The notes: generated from the sequence alone by a model not told the origin. DNA of 64,000 nucleotides from Pseudomonas mendocina (GCF_003008615.1 NZ_CP027657.1:3224001-3288000), one strand, 5' to 3'; positions 9,384 to 19,730 are shown, numbered from the stretch's first letter. Numbers and translations are program-made.

Positions 9384-10076
9384 ATGTTTGGCAGTTTCGA
9401 CCTGGGAGTGGTGGTCGACTCGCTCCCCTATCTGTTCTACACCGGCATGAGCTTCACCCTGACGCTCACGCTGTTCGCCACCATCGGCGGCATCTTCTTC
9501 GGCTCGCTGCTGGCGATCATGCGCCTGTCGCGCTATCGCGCGCTGTCGATGTTCGCCGGCGGCTACGTCAACCTGCTGCGCTCGCTGCCGCTGGTGCTGG
9601 TGATCTTCTGGTTCTACTTCATGGTGCCCTTCGTGGTGCAGTGGATCACCGGTGCACCGCGTCCGGTGCGCATCGACCCGTTCTGGTCGTCGGTGATCAC
9701 CTTCACCCTGTTCGAGGCCTGCTACTTCTGCGAGATCATCCGCTCCGGTATCCAGTCGCTGCCCAAGGGCCAGACCCAGGCGTCGATGGCGCTGGGCCTG
9801 ACCAATCGCCAGGGCTTGTTCTACGTGGTACTGCCGCAGGCGCTGCGCAACATGCTGCCGCTGATGCTCACGCAGACCATCGTGCTGTTTCAGGACACCT
9901 CGCTGGTCTACATCCTCTCGATCACCGACTTCCTCGGCGCCGCGGCGAAGATCGCCCAGCGCGACGGTCGCCTGCTGGAGATGTACGTCTTCGCCGCGCT
10001 CGTCTACTTCGTGATCTCCCTGCTCGCCTCCTATGCCGTACGCCGCCTGCAAAAGCGCGTCGCCATCATTCGCTAA
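9384..10076 (+). CDS. Polar amino-acid ABC transporter permease 2 (GltK-like)
   Basis: A 230-residue HisMQ-type permease starting at ATG 9384 after AGGAGAG. It has an EAA loop ([18 protein letters not shown]) and the phrase [18 protein letters not shown]. It pairs with the preceding permease. The C-terminus ends 13 bases before the ATPase start, consistent with one transcript. Confidence 0.9.
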   Translation: MFGSFDLGVVVDSLPYLFYTGMSFTLTLTLFATIGGIFFGSLLAIMRLSRYRALSMFAGGYVNLLRSLPLVLVIFWFYFMVPFVVQWITGAPRPVRIDPFWSSVITFTLFEACYFCEIIRSGIQSLPKGQTQASMALGLTNRQGLFYVVLPQALRNMLPLMLTQTIVLFQDTSLVYILSITDFLGAAAKIAQRDGRLLEMYVFAALVYFVISLLASYAVRRLQKRVAIIR

Positions 10077-10089
10077 GGGCCCTTTCGTC

Positions 10090-10824
<735 letters not shown>

Positions 10825-10839
10825 CGCCGGACGAAAATC

Positions 10840-12018
10840 ATGGAAATGCCCAACGAGCAGCAATTGCTGGCGATGGCGGCTGCGCGCGGCGCAGCCCTGC
10901 GTGACGGTCGTGTGGTGCTGTATGCCGGTGCCAACCTGCCCAGCGAAGAGGCCCAGCAGGCCTACAGCGTCGAGCTGAGCGCCTACCCGGCGATGGGGCC
11001 GAGCTACGCCAAGGAACAGCCGGATACCGATCTGGTCTCTGGTCTCGAAGTGGCCGTGCGCGAGCGCATCTGCAGCCTGTTCGGCGCCACCTGGGCCGAG
11101 CCACGGCTGCCCAGTTGCACCATCGCCAACCTGGCCGTGTTCCACGCCTTCAGCCGGCCGGGTGACCTGCTGCTGGCGCCTGCCGCGGCCCATGGCGGGC
11201 ACCTCAGTCAGCGCCGCGGCGGCACGCCGGAACTGGCCGGGTTGCGCGTGGCCGATCTGCCTTTCGATACCCGCGCCTGCCGCCTGGATGCCCAGGCCGC
11301 TGCCGAGCAGGTGCGCACGCTGCGCCCTGCGTTGGTGATGCTCGGCCGCTCGGTGATCATCACCCCTGACGACATCGAACCGGTGGTAGCTGCCGCTCGC
11401 GAAGTGGGGGCAAAAACCATTTTCGACGCTTCGCACGTGTCCGGGCTGATCGCCGGCGGCACCTTCCCCAACCCATTGGAGCTGGGCGTCGATATCCTCA
11501 CCAGCTCCACCTACAAGACCCTGCCGGGTCGCCCGCACAGCCTGATCGCCGGTCGTCATGCCGAAGATGGCGAGCGCCTGGCGCGTTTCATCGACCGCGC
11601 GCTGCTGGCCAACTACGACGCCGGCAAGTTGCCGTCCTTCCTGGTCACCCTGCAGCAGGCCGAAGCCGATGGCGGCGCCTATGCACGGCGCGTCTGCGCG
11701 GCCAGCCAGACCTTCGCCAGGGTGTTGCGTGAGCTGAACGTGGCGGTGATCGCGCCGAACCCCGGCGAGGTCTTCACCCATCAGGTGCTGGTGCCGATGA
11801 GCAATGCACTGGATGCTCCGGCGACGATCAAGGCATTGGAGCAGGAAGGCATTCTGGTCGGCACCTGCAACGACCCGACCACGCCGGGCGCTTATGCCCT
11901 GCGTGTCGGCACCCAGTTTATCGTTGCCCAGGGGCAGGACGAGCAGGTGGACAACATTGCCCGTTGGCTGGCCGCTGCACTGCGTCGCGAGGTCGACGGC
12001 CGCATGTCCGTCGCCTGA
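10840..12018 (+). CDS. SHMT-like PLP-dependent enzyme, divergent from GlyA
   Basis: A 392-residue fold-type I PLP enzyme related to serine hydroxymethyltransferase. The PLP lysine is Lys226 in TSSTYKTLPG, and FDASHVSGLIAGGTFPNPLEL (residues 195-215) parallels the GlyA core. Compared with the true GlyA of this window ([14 protein letters not shown]), the His before the lysine is Tyr and the RGPRGG turn is changed. The [15 protein letters not shown] segment of GlyA is replaced by AEPRLPSCTIAN, and that region contributes to the active site. It probably cleaves or builds a beta-hydroxy amino acid without tetrahydrofolate, or uses an alpha-substituted serine. It is the last gene of an amino-acid uptake operon. 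Function beyond the family is unknown. Confidence 0.8.
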   Translation: MEMPNEQQLLAMAAARGAALRDGRVVLYAGANLPSEEAQQAYSVELSAYPAMGPSYAKEQPDTDLVSGLEVAVRERICSLFGATWAEPRLPSCTIANLAVFHAFSRPGDLLLAPAAAHGGHLSQRRGGTPELAGLRVADLPFDTRACRLDAQAAAEQVRTLRPALVMLGRSVIITPDDIEPVVAAAREVGAKTIFDASHVSGLIAGGTFPNPLELGVDILTSSTYKTLPGRPHSLIAGRHAEDGERLARFIDRALLANYDAGKLPSFLVTLQQAEADGGAYARRVCAASQTFARVLRELNVAVIAPNPGEVFTHQVLVPMSNALDAPATIKALEQEGILVGTCNDPTTPGAYALRVGTQFIVAQGQDEQVDNIARWLAAALRREVDGRMSVA

Positions 12019-12029
12019 GTTCGCACCGG

Positions 12030-12054
12030 CGCTCGGTGGTCACGCCACCGAGCG
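12030..12054. terminator. Hairpin between convergent genes
   Basis: A perfect 10-bp stem (CGCTCGGTGG / CCACCGAGCG) with a 5-base loop lies just after the SHMT-like stop and overlaps the stop codon of the convergent dehydrogenase gene. There is no T-run, so it is either a weak bidirectional terminator or an mRNA 3' end stabiliser. Confidence 0.5.
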
Positions 12055-13452
12055 GAAGATCTTGCCGGGATTCATCAGGTTGTGCGGATCGAGCGCCTGC
12101 TTGATCGCACGCATCACGTCGATGGCCACCTCGCCGTGCTCTTCCAATAGATAGTCGATCTTGTGCAGGCCGATACCATGTTCGCCGGTGCAGGTGCCAC
12201 CGGCGGCCAGCGCGCGCTCGACGATCAGGCGATTGAGCCGTTCCGACTCGGCCACTTCGGCAGCGTCGTTCGGGTCGAGCAGTAGGCAGACATGGAAGTT
12301 GCCGTCACCGACATGGCCAAACACCGGGGCGATCAGGCTCGAACTGGCCAGGTCGTCCTGCGCGCCGAGCACGCACTCGGCCAGGCGCGACAGCGGCACG
12401 CAGACATCGGTGGATGACGAGCGGCAGCCTGGCTTGAGCTGCAGGAAAGCGAACAGTGCGTTGTGCCGGGCGCTCCACAGCTTGTTGCGTTCCTCCTGCT
12501 GGGTCGCCCACTGGAAGCCGCTGCCACCGTTGCCGTCGGCCAGCTCCTGCACGCTCTGCGCCTGCTCGGCGACGCTCGCCTCGTTGCCGTGGAATTCCAG
12601 GAACAGCGTCGGCGCTTCGTTCAGCTCCAGCTTGAAGTAGCGATTCAGGGCGCTGATGGCCAGGGCATCGACCAATTCGGCGCGGGCCACGGGGATGCCC
12701 ATCTGGATGGTTTCGATCACCGTCTGCACCGCACCCTGCACCGAGGCGAAGCTGCACACGGCAGCGGAAATGGCTTCCGGCTGCGGGTGCAGCTTGAGGG
12801 TGATCTCGCTGATCACGCCCAGGGTGCCTTCGCTGCCGACCAGCAGCCGCGCCAGGTCATAACCGGCGGAGGATTTCTTCGCCAGCGAGCCGGCCTTGAG
12901 CACACGGCCGTCGGCCAGCACGGCGGTCAGACCAAGCACGTTCTCGCGCATGGTGCCGTAGCGCACGGCATTGGTGCCCGAGGCGCGGGTGGCGCACATG
13001 CCGCCGATGCTGGCGTCGGCGCCGGGGTCGATGGGGAAGAACAGGCCGCTGGCGCGCAGGTATTCGTTGAGCGCCTTGCGGGTGATGCCCGGCTGTACGG
13101 TGATGCTCATGTCTTCGGGGCGGAACTCCAGCACCTGATCCATCTGCGACACGTCCAGGCTCAGGCCGCCATGCACCGCCAGCAGATGGCCTTCCAGCGA
13201 CGAGCCGCTGCCGTAGGGAATCACCGGCACGCGGTGTTCGTGGCACTGGCGGAGGATGGCGACGATCTCGTCCTGGCTGCTGGCGAAGGCCACGGCATCC
13301 GGCGGCATCGGGTCGTACAGCGATTCGTCACGGCCGTGGTGCTCGCGCACGGCGGCAGCGGTGCTGAAGCGTTCGCCGAGCAGTTCGATGAGGGCGGCGC
13401 TGAAGGCGGCCGGCAATTCGCGGCGCGGAGCGAGTGGTACGTGAAGGGTCAT
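12040..13452 (-). CDS. FAD-linked D-2-hydroxyacid dehydrogenase (D-lactate/glycolate oxidase family)
   Basis: A 470-residue FAD_binding_4 / FAD-oxidase_C protein. N-terminal motifs are PYGSGSSLEGH and GGLSLDVSQM; DPGADASIGGMCATRASGTNAVRYG binds FAD; the C-terminal metal/substrate region has HVGDGNFHVCLL and CTGEHGIGLHK. This matches cytochrome-linked D-lactate dehydrogenase (LDHD/Dld) and GlcD. It oxidises a D-2-hydroxy acid and passes electrons to the respiratory chain. It lies 46 bases downstream of a GntR regulator in the same orientation, probably in one operon, and next to a sugar-acid pathway. It may act on glycolate or lactate made there (inference). Confidence 0.87.
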   Translation of the reverse strand: MTLHVPLAPRRELPAAFSAALIELLGERFSTAAAVREHHGRDESLYDPMPPDAVAFASSQDEIVAILRQCHEHRVPVIPYGSGSSLEGHLLAVHGGLSLDVSQMDQVLEFRPEDMSITVQPGITRKALNEYLRASGLFFPIDPGADASIGGMCATRASGTNAVRYGTMRENVLGLTAVLADGRVLKAGSLAKKSSAGYDLARLLVGSEGTLGVISEITLKLHPQPEAISAAVCSFASVQGAVQTVIETIQMGIPVARAELVDALAISALNRYFKLELNEAPTLFLEFHGNEASVAEQAQSVQELADGNGGSGFQWATQQEERNKLWSARHNALFAFLQLKPGCRSSSTDVCVPLSRLAECVLGAQDDLASSSLIAPVFGHVGDGNFHVCLLLDPNDAAEVAESERLNRLIVERALAAGGTCTGEHGIGLHKIDYLLEEHGEVAIDVMRAIKQALDPHNLMNPGKIFRSVA

Positions 13453-13498
13453 TGCGGGTTCCTTGTTGTTATTAGGTCGCCCGCGACGCTGGTGCCGG

Positions 13499-14221
13499 CT
13501 ACAGCGGCGTCAGTTCGTTCATCACGGTATCGAGGGCGAGGCGGGTGTCGTCGAGTTGCACCAGCGAGGCATGCCGCGCGCCAAGGGCGTCGCGGTTCTT
13601 GATCGCGGTGAGGATCGCCTTGTGGCGTGGCAGGCTGAGCGCCTGGGTGTTGGGGCGCAGGTTGGTGACGGTGATCGATTCGCGCAGTGGCAACGACAGC
13701 ATGTTGCACATGTAGGCAAGCAGGTCGTTGTGGGTGGCTTCGGCGATGGCGCGGTGGAAGTCGATGTCCGGCTGCAGCATTTCCTGGCGCGTCTGCGCTT
13801 TTTCCATGCGCTGGTAGGCATCCTCGATGGCGGCGATGTCTTGCTCGGTCGCCGTGGTCGCAGCCATGGCGGCGATCTCCGGTTCGAGAATCCGCCGTAC
13901 CCCGGCCAGGGTGTTGAAGAACTCGCTCTGCGGCGTGCTCTGCACCAGCCAGTAGAGCACGTCCGGGTCGAGCAGGTGCCATTCGCTGCGTGGGCGTACC
14001 ACGGTGCCGACGCGCGGCTTGGAATACACCAGACCCTTGGCGACCAGTACCTTGGTCGCTTCGCGCAGTACCGGACGACTGACCTGGTATTCCTCGCACA
14101 GGCTCGACTCCAGGGGCAGCTTCTCGTCCGGCTTGAAGCGGCCAGAGACGATACGCATGCCCAGTTCGTGAACGATACGGGCGTGCATGCTCTTGCGCGG
14201 TTTTGGGGTCTGGTAATCCAT
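13499..14221 (-). CDS. GntR-family regulator (FadR/FCD subfamily) of the sugar-acid region
   Basis: A 240-residue FCD-type regulator with a winged helix (about 12-78: SSLCEEYQVSRPVLREATKVL) and WHLLDPDVLYWL, a phrase frequent in sugar-acid regulators such as DgoR/ExuR-like FCD proteins. It lies between the dehydratase and the FAD dehydrogenase genes on the same strand. The dehydratase/MFS divergent promoter contains TAGTATGACTA, an exact TNGTNNNACNA FCD site, so this protein is the likely local repressor with a sugar acid or 2-keto-3-deoxy acid as inducer. Confidence 0.88.
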   Translation of the reverse strand: MDYQTPKPRKSMHARIVHELGMRIVSGRFKPDEKLPLESSLCEEYQVSRPVLREATKVLVAKGLVYSKPRVGTVVRPRSEWHLLDPDVLYWLVQSTPQSEFFNTLAGVRRILEPEIAAMAATTATEQDIAAIEDAYQRMEKAQTRQEMLQPDIDFHRAIAEATHNDLLAYMCNMLSLPLRESITVTNLRPNTQALSLPRHKAILTAIKNRDALGARHASLVQLDDTRLALDTVMNELTPL

Positions 14222-14497
14222 GAAGTCGGCGTTGCTCCGAATGAATGCCGCGCATCATAGCATCGCTCCCGCGCCGTTTCGGACTGGTGCCCATTGCTCG
14301 CCGTCGTACGCTTTGTATCAGCGCCTTTCGGTGCATAGGCGGGGTGTTGGGCGCAGGCGTGAGGCGGATGGGTATCGGGTCATTGGCGTTCTACTCCCGG
14401 ATGGAGTGCTCCACACCGGTGTGCCGGTGCGGAGCGGGAATAAAAAGGGGAGCATCACCCGGGCAGAGCGGGCCCCCAAGGAGGTTATCGTGATGCG

Positions 14498-16237
14498 TCA
14501 GTGCGAGTGTCGCGGTACGTCCGAACCACGGCAGCCGACCAGGAAGTCGAAGTCGCAGCCTTCGTCGGCCTGCAGCACGTGATCGACGTAGAGGCGGGCG
14601 TAGCCGCTGTCGAAGATCTTGGCGCTGGTGTCGGGCTTCAGATCGGCCAGGCGGCCAGCCAGTTCTTCGTCGCTGATGTCCAGGTGCAGGCGGCCGCCGG
14701 CACAATCCAGTTCGATGAAATCGCCATTGCGTACCGCCGCTAGTGGGCCGCCGGCAGCGGCTTCCGGGGCCACGTGCAGCACCACGGTGCCGTAGGCGGT
14801 GCCGCTCATGCGCGCGTCGGAGATGCGCACCATGTCGGTGATGCCCTTGGCCAGCACCTTGGGCGGCAGACCCATGTTGCCGACTTCGGCCATGCCGGGG
14901 TAACCCTTGGGCCCGGCGTTCTTCAGCACCAGCACGCAGGTTTCGTCGACATCCAGATCCGGATCGGCGATACGCGCCTTGTAGTCGTCGAAGTTCTCGA
15001 ACACCACGGCCCGGCCACGGTGTTGCATCAACGCCGGGGTGGCGGCGGACGGTTTGATCACCGCGCCGCGTGGCGACAGGTTGCCACGCAGGATGCACAG
15101 GCCGCCGTCGGCGATCAGCGGGTTGTCCAGGGGGCGCACGACTTCGTCGTTGTACTGCGGTGCGGTCTGGCAGTTGCTCCAGATGCTCTTGCCGTTGGCA
15201 GTCAGCGCATCCGGGTTGGGCAGCAGGCCGGCTTCGCCAAGACGGCGGATCACCGCGGGCAGGCCGCCGGCGTAGTAGAACTCTTCCATCAGGAAGCGCC
15301 CCGACGGTTGCAGGTCGACGATGGTCGGCGTGCCCTTGCCGATGCGCGTCCAGTCTTCCAGGTCGAGTTGCACACCGATGCGGCCGGCGATGGCCTTGAG
15401 GTGGATCACCGCGTTGGTCGAACCGCCGATGGCGGCGTTGAGGCGAATGGCGTTCTCGAAGGCTTCCTTGGTGAGGATCTTCGACAGGCGCAGGTCTTCG
15501 TGAACCATGTCGACGATGCGCATGCCGGACAGGTGCGCCAGCACGTAGCGGCGCGAGTCGACGGCCGGGATGGCGGCGTTGTGCGGCAGCGAGGTGCCCA
15601 GCGCTTCGGCCATGCAGGCCATGGTCGAGGCGGTGCCCATGGTGTTGCAGGTACCGGCCGAGCGCGACATGCCGGCTTCGGCCGAGAGAAATTCGTTGAG
15701 GTCGATCTCGCCGGCCTTGTAGGCCTCGTGCATCTGCCAGACCACGGTGCCGGAGCCGATGTCCTTGCCCTTGTGCTTGCCGTTGAGCATCGGCCCGCCG
15801 GTCACCACAATGGCCGGCACGTCGCAGCTGGCAGCGCCCATCAGCAGGGCAGGGGTGGTCTTGTCGCAGCCGGTGAGCAGCACCACGGCGTCGACCGGGT
15901 TGCCGCGGATGGCTTCCTCGACATCCATGCTGGCCAGGTTGCGCGTCAGCATGGCGGTGGGGCGCAGGTTCGACTCGCCGCTGGAGAACACCGGGAACTC
16001 GACGGGGAAGCCGCCGGCCTCGAGCACGCCTTTCTTCACATGGTCAGCGATCTTGCGAAAGTGTGCGTTGCACGGCGTCAGCTCGGACCAGGTGTTGCAG
16101 ATGCCGATGATCGGCTTGCCGCGGAATTCGTGATCCGGGATGCCCTGGTTCTTCATCCAGCTGCGGTACATGAAGCCGTTCTTGTCGGCGGTGCCGAACC
16201 ATTGAGCGGAGCGGAGGGTGGTCTTCTTATCAGTCAT
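14498..16237 (-). CDS. IlvD/Edd-family sugar-acid dehydratase (L-arabinonate dehydratase type)
   Basis: A 579-residue Fe-S dehydratase. Cysteines 56 (TPCNAH), 124 (TGCDKTTP) and 197 (GTCNTMGTAS) are spaced as the 2Fe-2S ligands in pentonate dehydratases, and the length equals that of the Rhizobium L-arabinonate dehydratase as I recall it. It removes water from C2/C3 of an aldonic acid to give the 2-keto-3-deoxy acid. Branched-chain IlvD is less likely: the protein has the sugar-acid opening RSAQWFGTADKNGFMYRSWM and sits with an ACS-type permease and a pyruvate aldolase. The true substrate (arabinonate, xylonate or a 5-deoxypentonate) cannot be decided from sequence. Confidence 0.88.
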   Translation of the reverse strand: MTDKKTTLRSAQWFGTADKNGFMYRSWMKNQGIPDHEFRGKPIIGICNTWSELTPCNAHFRKIADHVKKGVLEAGGFPVEFPVFSSGESNLRPTAMLTRNLASMDVEEAIRGNPVDAVVLLTGCDKTTPALLMGAASCDVPAIVVTGGPMLNGKHKGKDIGSGTVVWQMHEAYKAGEIDLNEFLSAEAGMSRSAGTCNTMGTASTMACMAEALGTSLPHNAAIPAVDSRRYVLAHLSGMRIVDMVHEDLRLSKILTKEAFENAIRLNAAIGGSTNAVIHLKAIAGRIGVQLDLEDWTRIGKGTPTIVDLQPSGRFLMEEFYYAGGLPAVIRRLGEAGLLPNPDALTANGKSIWSNCQTAPQYNDEVVRPLDNPLIADGGLCILRGNLSPRGAVIKPSAATPALMQHRGRAVVFENFDDYKARIADPDLDVDETCVLVLKNAGPKGYPGMAEVGNMGLPPKVLAKGITDMVRISDARMSGTAYGTVVLHVAPEAAAGGPLAAVRNGDFIELDCAGGRLHLDISDEELAGRLADLKPDTSAKIFDSGYARLYVDHVLQADEGCDFDFLVGCRGSDVPRHSH

Positions 16238-16253
16238 GGCGCGGTCAACTCTT

Positions 16254-16268
16254 ATTAGTATGACTAAT
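16254..16268. promoter_or_regulatory. GntR (FCD) operator palindrome, dehydratase side
   Basis: ATTAGT-ATG-ACTAAT is a perfect 15-bp palindrome whose core TAGTATGACTA matches the FCD-type consensus TNGTNNNACNA exactly. It lies 17 bases upstream of the dehydratase start, in the divergent region shared with the MFS gene. Confidence 0.7.
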
Positions 16269-16328
16269 TTGTTTTGGTGAGCTGAATCTAACCCATAAAA
16301 ACTGATTTTGAAATCGTTGCGCCTTAAA

Positions 16329-16339
16329 AAGTATTACTA
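16329..16339. promoter_or_regulatory. Second, weaker GntR-type site on the MFS side
   Basis: AAGTATTACTA matches the TNGTNNNACNA pattern except for the first base. Two sites of unequal strength in one divergent promoter suggest joint control of the dehydratase and the MFS-aldolase operon by the neighbouring GntR protein (inference). Confidence 0.4.
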
Positions 16340-16405
16340 TATTGTCTCGTCCCACTCGGCAGGCGACGAGTGCCTGTGCAGTGGCCTGCCCTGACAACGA
16401 TCCAG

Positions 16406-16416
16406 AACAAAAACAA
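16406..16416 (+). promoter_or_regulatory. Crc/Hfq catabolite-control motif before the MFS gene
   Basis: AACAAAAACAA contains overlapping AANAANAA motifs immediately upstream of the GTGGAGA ribosome site. In pseudomonads such A-rich motifs bind Hfq with Crc and block translation when preferred carbon sources are present. Confidence 0.5.
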
Positions 16417-16430
16417 TGTGGAGACCCGCC

Positions 16431-17738
16431 ATGACTGCGGAAGCTCGGATTATTCGCACGCTTACCTTCAGGTTGATTCCCTTCCTGATCCTGCTTTATC
16501 TGGTTGCCTTCATCGACCGCTCCGCTGTCGGCTTCGCCAAGCTGCACATGAACGCCGATATTGGCCTCAGTGACCTGGCCTATGGCTTTGGTGCCGGCCT
16601 GTTCTTCATCGGCTACTTCATCTTCGAAGTTCCCAGCAACCTGCTGCTCGAACGCTTCGGCGCGCGCCGCTGGTTCGCCCGCATCCTGATTACCTGGGGG
16701 CTGATCACCGTCGGCATGGCCTTCGTCACCGGGCCGTACAGCTTCTATGTGATGCGCTTTCTGCTCGGTGCGGCCGAGGCTGGCTTCTTCCCCGGTGTGC
16801 TGTACTACATCACCCGCTGGTACCCGGTACGCCATCGCGGCAAGGTGCTGGGTTTCTTCATTCTCTCGCAGCCCATCGCGCTGATGGTCACCGGCCCGCT
16901 GTCGGGCGCCCTGCTGGGCATGGATGGCATCGCCGGTCTGCACGGCTGGCAGTGGCTGTTCATCGTCATCGGCCTGCCGGCCGTGGCCCTGGCCTGGCCG
17001 ACCCTGCGCATCCTGCCGGATACGCCGAAAGACGCCGCCTGGCTGGCCGAGGCAGATCGCAACTGGCTGCTCGGTGAGCTGGACAAGGATCGCAAGGAAT
17101 ACGGCCAGACCGAACACACCAATCCGCTCAAGGCGCTGACCGACCGCCGCGTGTTGCTGCTGGCGCTGCTCTACCTGCCCAGCACCCTGAGCACCTACGG
17201 CCTGGGGCTGTGGCTGCCGACGCTGGTACACCAGTTCGGTGGCAGCGACCTTACAACAGGTTTCATCTCGGCGATTCCGTACGTCTTCGGCATCATCGGT
17301 CTGCTGCTGATTCCACGTAGCTCCGATCGCCTCAACGACCGCTACGGGCACCTCACCTTCCTCTACATCCTCGGCAGCGCCGGCCTGTTCCTCAGCGCCT
17401 GGCTGGGCTCGCCGGTGTTGCAGCTGGCGGCGCTGTGCATGACTGCCTTCAGCCTGTTCTCGGTCACCGCGATCTTCTGGGTGCTGCCGGGGCGCTTCCT
17501 CACCGGTGCCAGCGCCGCCGCCGGTATTGCCCTGATCAACTCGTTCGGCAACCTGGGCGGCTACATCGGCCCGTTCGGTATCGGTGCGCTCAAGGAGTAC
17601 ACCGGCACGCTGTCCTCGGGCCTGTACTTCCTGTCGGCGGTGATGATCAGCGGCGTGCTGCTGACCTACATCGTCTACCGCAAGCTGGAAAAGAAGACCC
17701 CCGTGCCGCAGGGCGTGGTGATCGAGCAGGCGTCCTGA
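16431..17738 (+). CDS. MFS transporter, anion:cation symporter (ACS) family
   Basis: A 435-residue 12-helix permease. The ATG at 16431 follows GGAGA; an ATG at 16416 lies inside the A-rich leader and is less likely. The loop [17 protein letters not shown] and the segment [22 protein letters not shown] are hallmarks of the ACS family (hexuronate, galactonate, phthalate and tartrate carriers). It heads the operon with the acetaldehyde dehydrogenase and aldolase genes, divergent from the dehydratase, so it most likely imports the sugar acid that the dehydratase uses. Confidence 0.9.
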   Translation: MTAEARIIRTLTFRLIPFLILLYLVAFIDRSAVGFAKLHMNADIGLSDLAYGFGAGLFFIGYFIFEVPSNLLLERFGARRWFARILITWGLITVGMAFVTGPYSFYVMRFLLGAAEAGFFPGVLYYITRWYPVRHRGKVLGFFILSQPIALMVTGPLSGALLGMDGIAGLHGWQWLFIVIGLPAVALAWPTLRILPDTPKDAAWLAEADRNWLLGELDKDRKEYGQTEHTNPLKALTDRRVLLLALLYLPSTLSTYGLGLWLPTLVHQFGGSDLTTGFISAIPYVFGIIGLLLIPRSSDRLNDRYGHLTFLYILGSAGLFLSAWLGSPVLQLAALCMTAFSLFSVTAIFWVLPGRFLTGASAAAGIALINSFGNLGGYIGPFGIGALKEYTGTLSSGLYFLSAVMISGVLLTYIVYRKLEKKTPVPQGVVIEQAS

Positions 17739-17778
17739 TCTCTGGCGGACAGGGACGTCCGCCCTTTGGAGCAACTAC

Positions 17779-18720
17779 ATGAGCAGAAAGCTGAAAGTCG
17801 CCATCGTCGGCTCGGGCAACATCGGCACCGACCTGATGATCAAGTTGATGCGCAACGCCAAGCACCTGGAAATGGGCGCGATGGTCGGTATCGATCCGGC
17901 CTCCGATGGCCTGGCCCGCGCCGCGCGCCTGGGCGTGGCCACCACCCATGAGGGCGTCGAAGGCCTGACCCGTCTGCCGGTGTTCGCCGATATCGACTTC
18001 GTCTTCGATGCCACCAGTGCCGGTGCCCACGTGAAGAACGACGCCTTTCTGCGTGGCATCAAGCCGGGCATCCGGCTGATCGACCTGACGCCGGCGGCCA
18101 TCGGTCCGTACTGCGTACCGGTGGTGAATCTCGAGCAGAACCTGGCCCAGCTCAACGTCAATATGGTCACCTGCGGCGGCCAGGCGACCATCCCGATGGT
18201 CGCGGCAGTCTCGCGCGTGGCCAAGGTGCATTACGCCGAGATCATCGCCTCGATCGCCAGCAAGTCCGCCGGCCCCGGCACCCGCGCCAATATCGACGAA
18301 TTCACCGAGACCACCTCCAAGGCCATCGAAGTGATCGGCGGTGCAGCCAAGGGCAAGGCGATCATCGTCATGAACCCGGCCGAGCCGCCTTTGATGATGC
18401 GCGACACCGTGTTCGTGCTCAGCGAAGCCGCCGACCAGGCGCGGATCGAAGCCAGCGTCGAAGAGATGGCTGCCGCCGTGCAGGCCTACGTGCCGGGCTA
18501 CCGCCTCAAGCAGCAGGTGCAGTTCGACGTGATCCCCGAGTCGGCGCCGCTGAACATTCCCGGCCATGGTCGCTTCAGCGGCCTGAAGACCTCGATCTTC
18601 CTCGAAGTGGAAGGCGCCGCCCATTACCTGCCGGCCTACGCCGGCAACCTCGACATCATGACCTCCGCCGCGCTGGCCACCGCCGAGCGCATGGCACAGT
18701 CGATGGGAGCCTCGGCATGA
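17779..18720 (+). CDS. Acetaldehyde dehydrogenase (acylating), DmpF/MhpF type
   Basis: Converts acetaldehyde, NAD+ and CoA to acetyl-CoA. The 313-residue protein has the Rossmann start [14 protein letters not shown] and the catalytic thiol Cys132 in [11 protein letters not shown]. Enzymes of this type form a complex with the 4-hydroxy-2-oxovalerate aldolase and receive the aldehyde through an internal channel. The aldolase gene starts on an ATGA overlap with this stop codon. Usually the pair ends aromatic meta-cleavage pathways together with a 2-oxopent-4-enoate hydratase; no such hydratase or ring-cleavage gene is present here. Confidence 0.95.
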   Translation: MSRKLKVAIVGSGNIGTDLMIKLMRNAKHLEMGAMVGIDPASDGLARAARLGVATTHEGVEGLTRLPVFADIDFVFDATSAGAHVKNDAFLRGIKPGIRLIDLTPAAIGPYCVPVVNLEQNLAQLNVNMVTCGGQATIPMVAAVSRVAKVHYAEIIASIASKSAGPGTRANIDEFTETTSKAIEVIGGAAKGKAIIVMNPAEPPLMMRDTVFVLSEAADQARIEASVEEMAAAVQAYVPGYRLKQQVQFDVIPESAPLNIPGHGRFSGLKTSIFLEVEGAAHYLPAYAGNLDIMTSAALATAERMAQSMGASA

Positions 18721-19730
18721 GCAAGAAACTCTTTATCTCCGACGTGACCCTGCGCGACGGCAGCCACGCGATTCGCCACCAGTACTCGATCCAGAACGTG
18801 CAGGACATCGCCCGCGCGCTGGATCAGGCCAGGGTCGACTCCATCGAAGTCACCCACGGCGACGGCCTGCAGGGCTCCAGCTTCAACTATGGCTTCGGTG
18901 CGCACAGCGACCTGGAGTGGATCGAAGCCGCTGCCGACGTCATCGAGCACGCGCGCATCGCCGTGTTGCTGCTGCCGGGCATCGGCACCGTGCACGACCT
19001 CAAGGCCGCCTATGACGCCGGCGCCCGTACCGTGCGCGTGGCCACTCACTGCACCGAGGCGGATGTGTCGAAGCAGCACATCGAATACGCACGCAGCCTG
19101 GGCATGGACACCGTGGGCTTTCTGATGATGAGTCATATGATCCCGGCCGAGGAGCTGGCGCGTCAGGGCAAGCTGATGGAGAGCTACGGCGCGCAGTGCA
19201 TCTACATGGCCGACTCCGGCGGCGCGATGAACATGAATGACATCCGCGACCGCATGCGCGCGTTCAAGGCCACGCTGAACCCGGAAACCCAGACCGGCAT
19301 GCACGCCCACCACAACTTGAGCCTGGGCGTGGCCAACTCCATCGTCGCGGTGGAGGAGGGCTGTGATCGTGTCGACGCCAGCCTGGCTGGCATGGGCGCC
19401 GGTGCCGGTAACGCACCGCTGGAGGTGTTCATCGCCGCCGCCGAACGCATGGGCTGGAACCATGGCACCGACCTCTACAAGCTGATGGATGCTGCCGACG
19501 ATCTGGTGCGCCCGCTGCAGGATCGCCCGGTGCGGGTCGACCGGGAAACCCTCGGCCTGGGCTATGCCGGCGTCTACTCCAGCTTCCTGCGGCATGCCGA
19601 AGTGGCGGCTGCGAAGTACGGGCTGAAGACCCTCGACATCCTCGTCGAACTGGGCAAGCGCCGGATGGTCGGCGGCCAGGAAGACATGATCGTCGACGTG
19701 GCGCTGGATCTGCTCGCCCGTCGCGCCTGA
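18717..19730 (+). CDS. 4-hydroxy-2-oxovalerate aldolase, DmpG/MhpE type
   Basis: Class II aldolase of 337 residues that splits 4-hydroxy-2-oxopentanoate into pyruvate and acetaldehyde. Motifs are [15 protein letters not shown] near the N-terminus (metal and base residues), the metal ligands in [15 protein letters not shown], and a C-terminal DmpG communication domain. It overlaps the dehydrogenase gene by 4 bases. Together with the dehydratase across the divergent promoter, a route from a 2,3,4-trihydroxy acid to pyruvate and acetyl-CoA can be drawn without any aromatic precursor. Confidence 0.95.
   Translation: MSKKLFISDVTLRDGSHAIRHQYSIQNVQDIARALDQARVDSIEVTHGDGLQGSSFNYGFGAHSDLEWIEAAADVIEHARIAVLLLPGIGTVHDLKAAYDAGARTVRVATHCTEADVSKQHIEYARSLGMDTVGFLMMSHMIPAEELARQGKLMESYGAQCIYMADSGGAMNMNDIRDRMRAFKATLNPETQTGMHAHHNLSLGVANSIVAVEEGCDRVDASLAGMGAGAGNAPLEVFIAAAERMGWNHGTDLYKLMDAADDLVRPLQDRPVRVDRETLGLGYAGVYSSFLRHAEVAAAKYGLKTLDILVELGKRRMVGGQEDMIVDVALDLLARRA

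Noticed and set aside
14498..16237. Branched-chain dihydroxy-acid dehydratase IlvD
   Set aside because: Sequence opening, length and neighbours (ACS permease, FCD regulator, pyruvate aldolase) fit the sugar-acid branch of the family.
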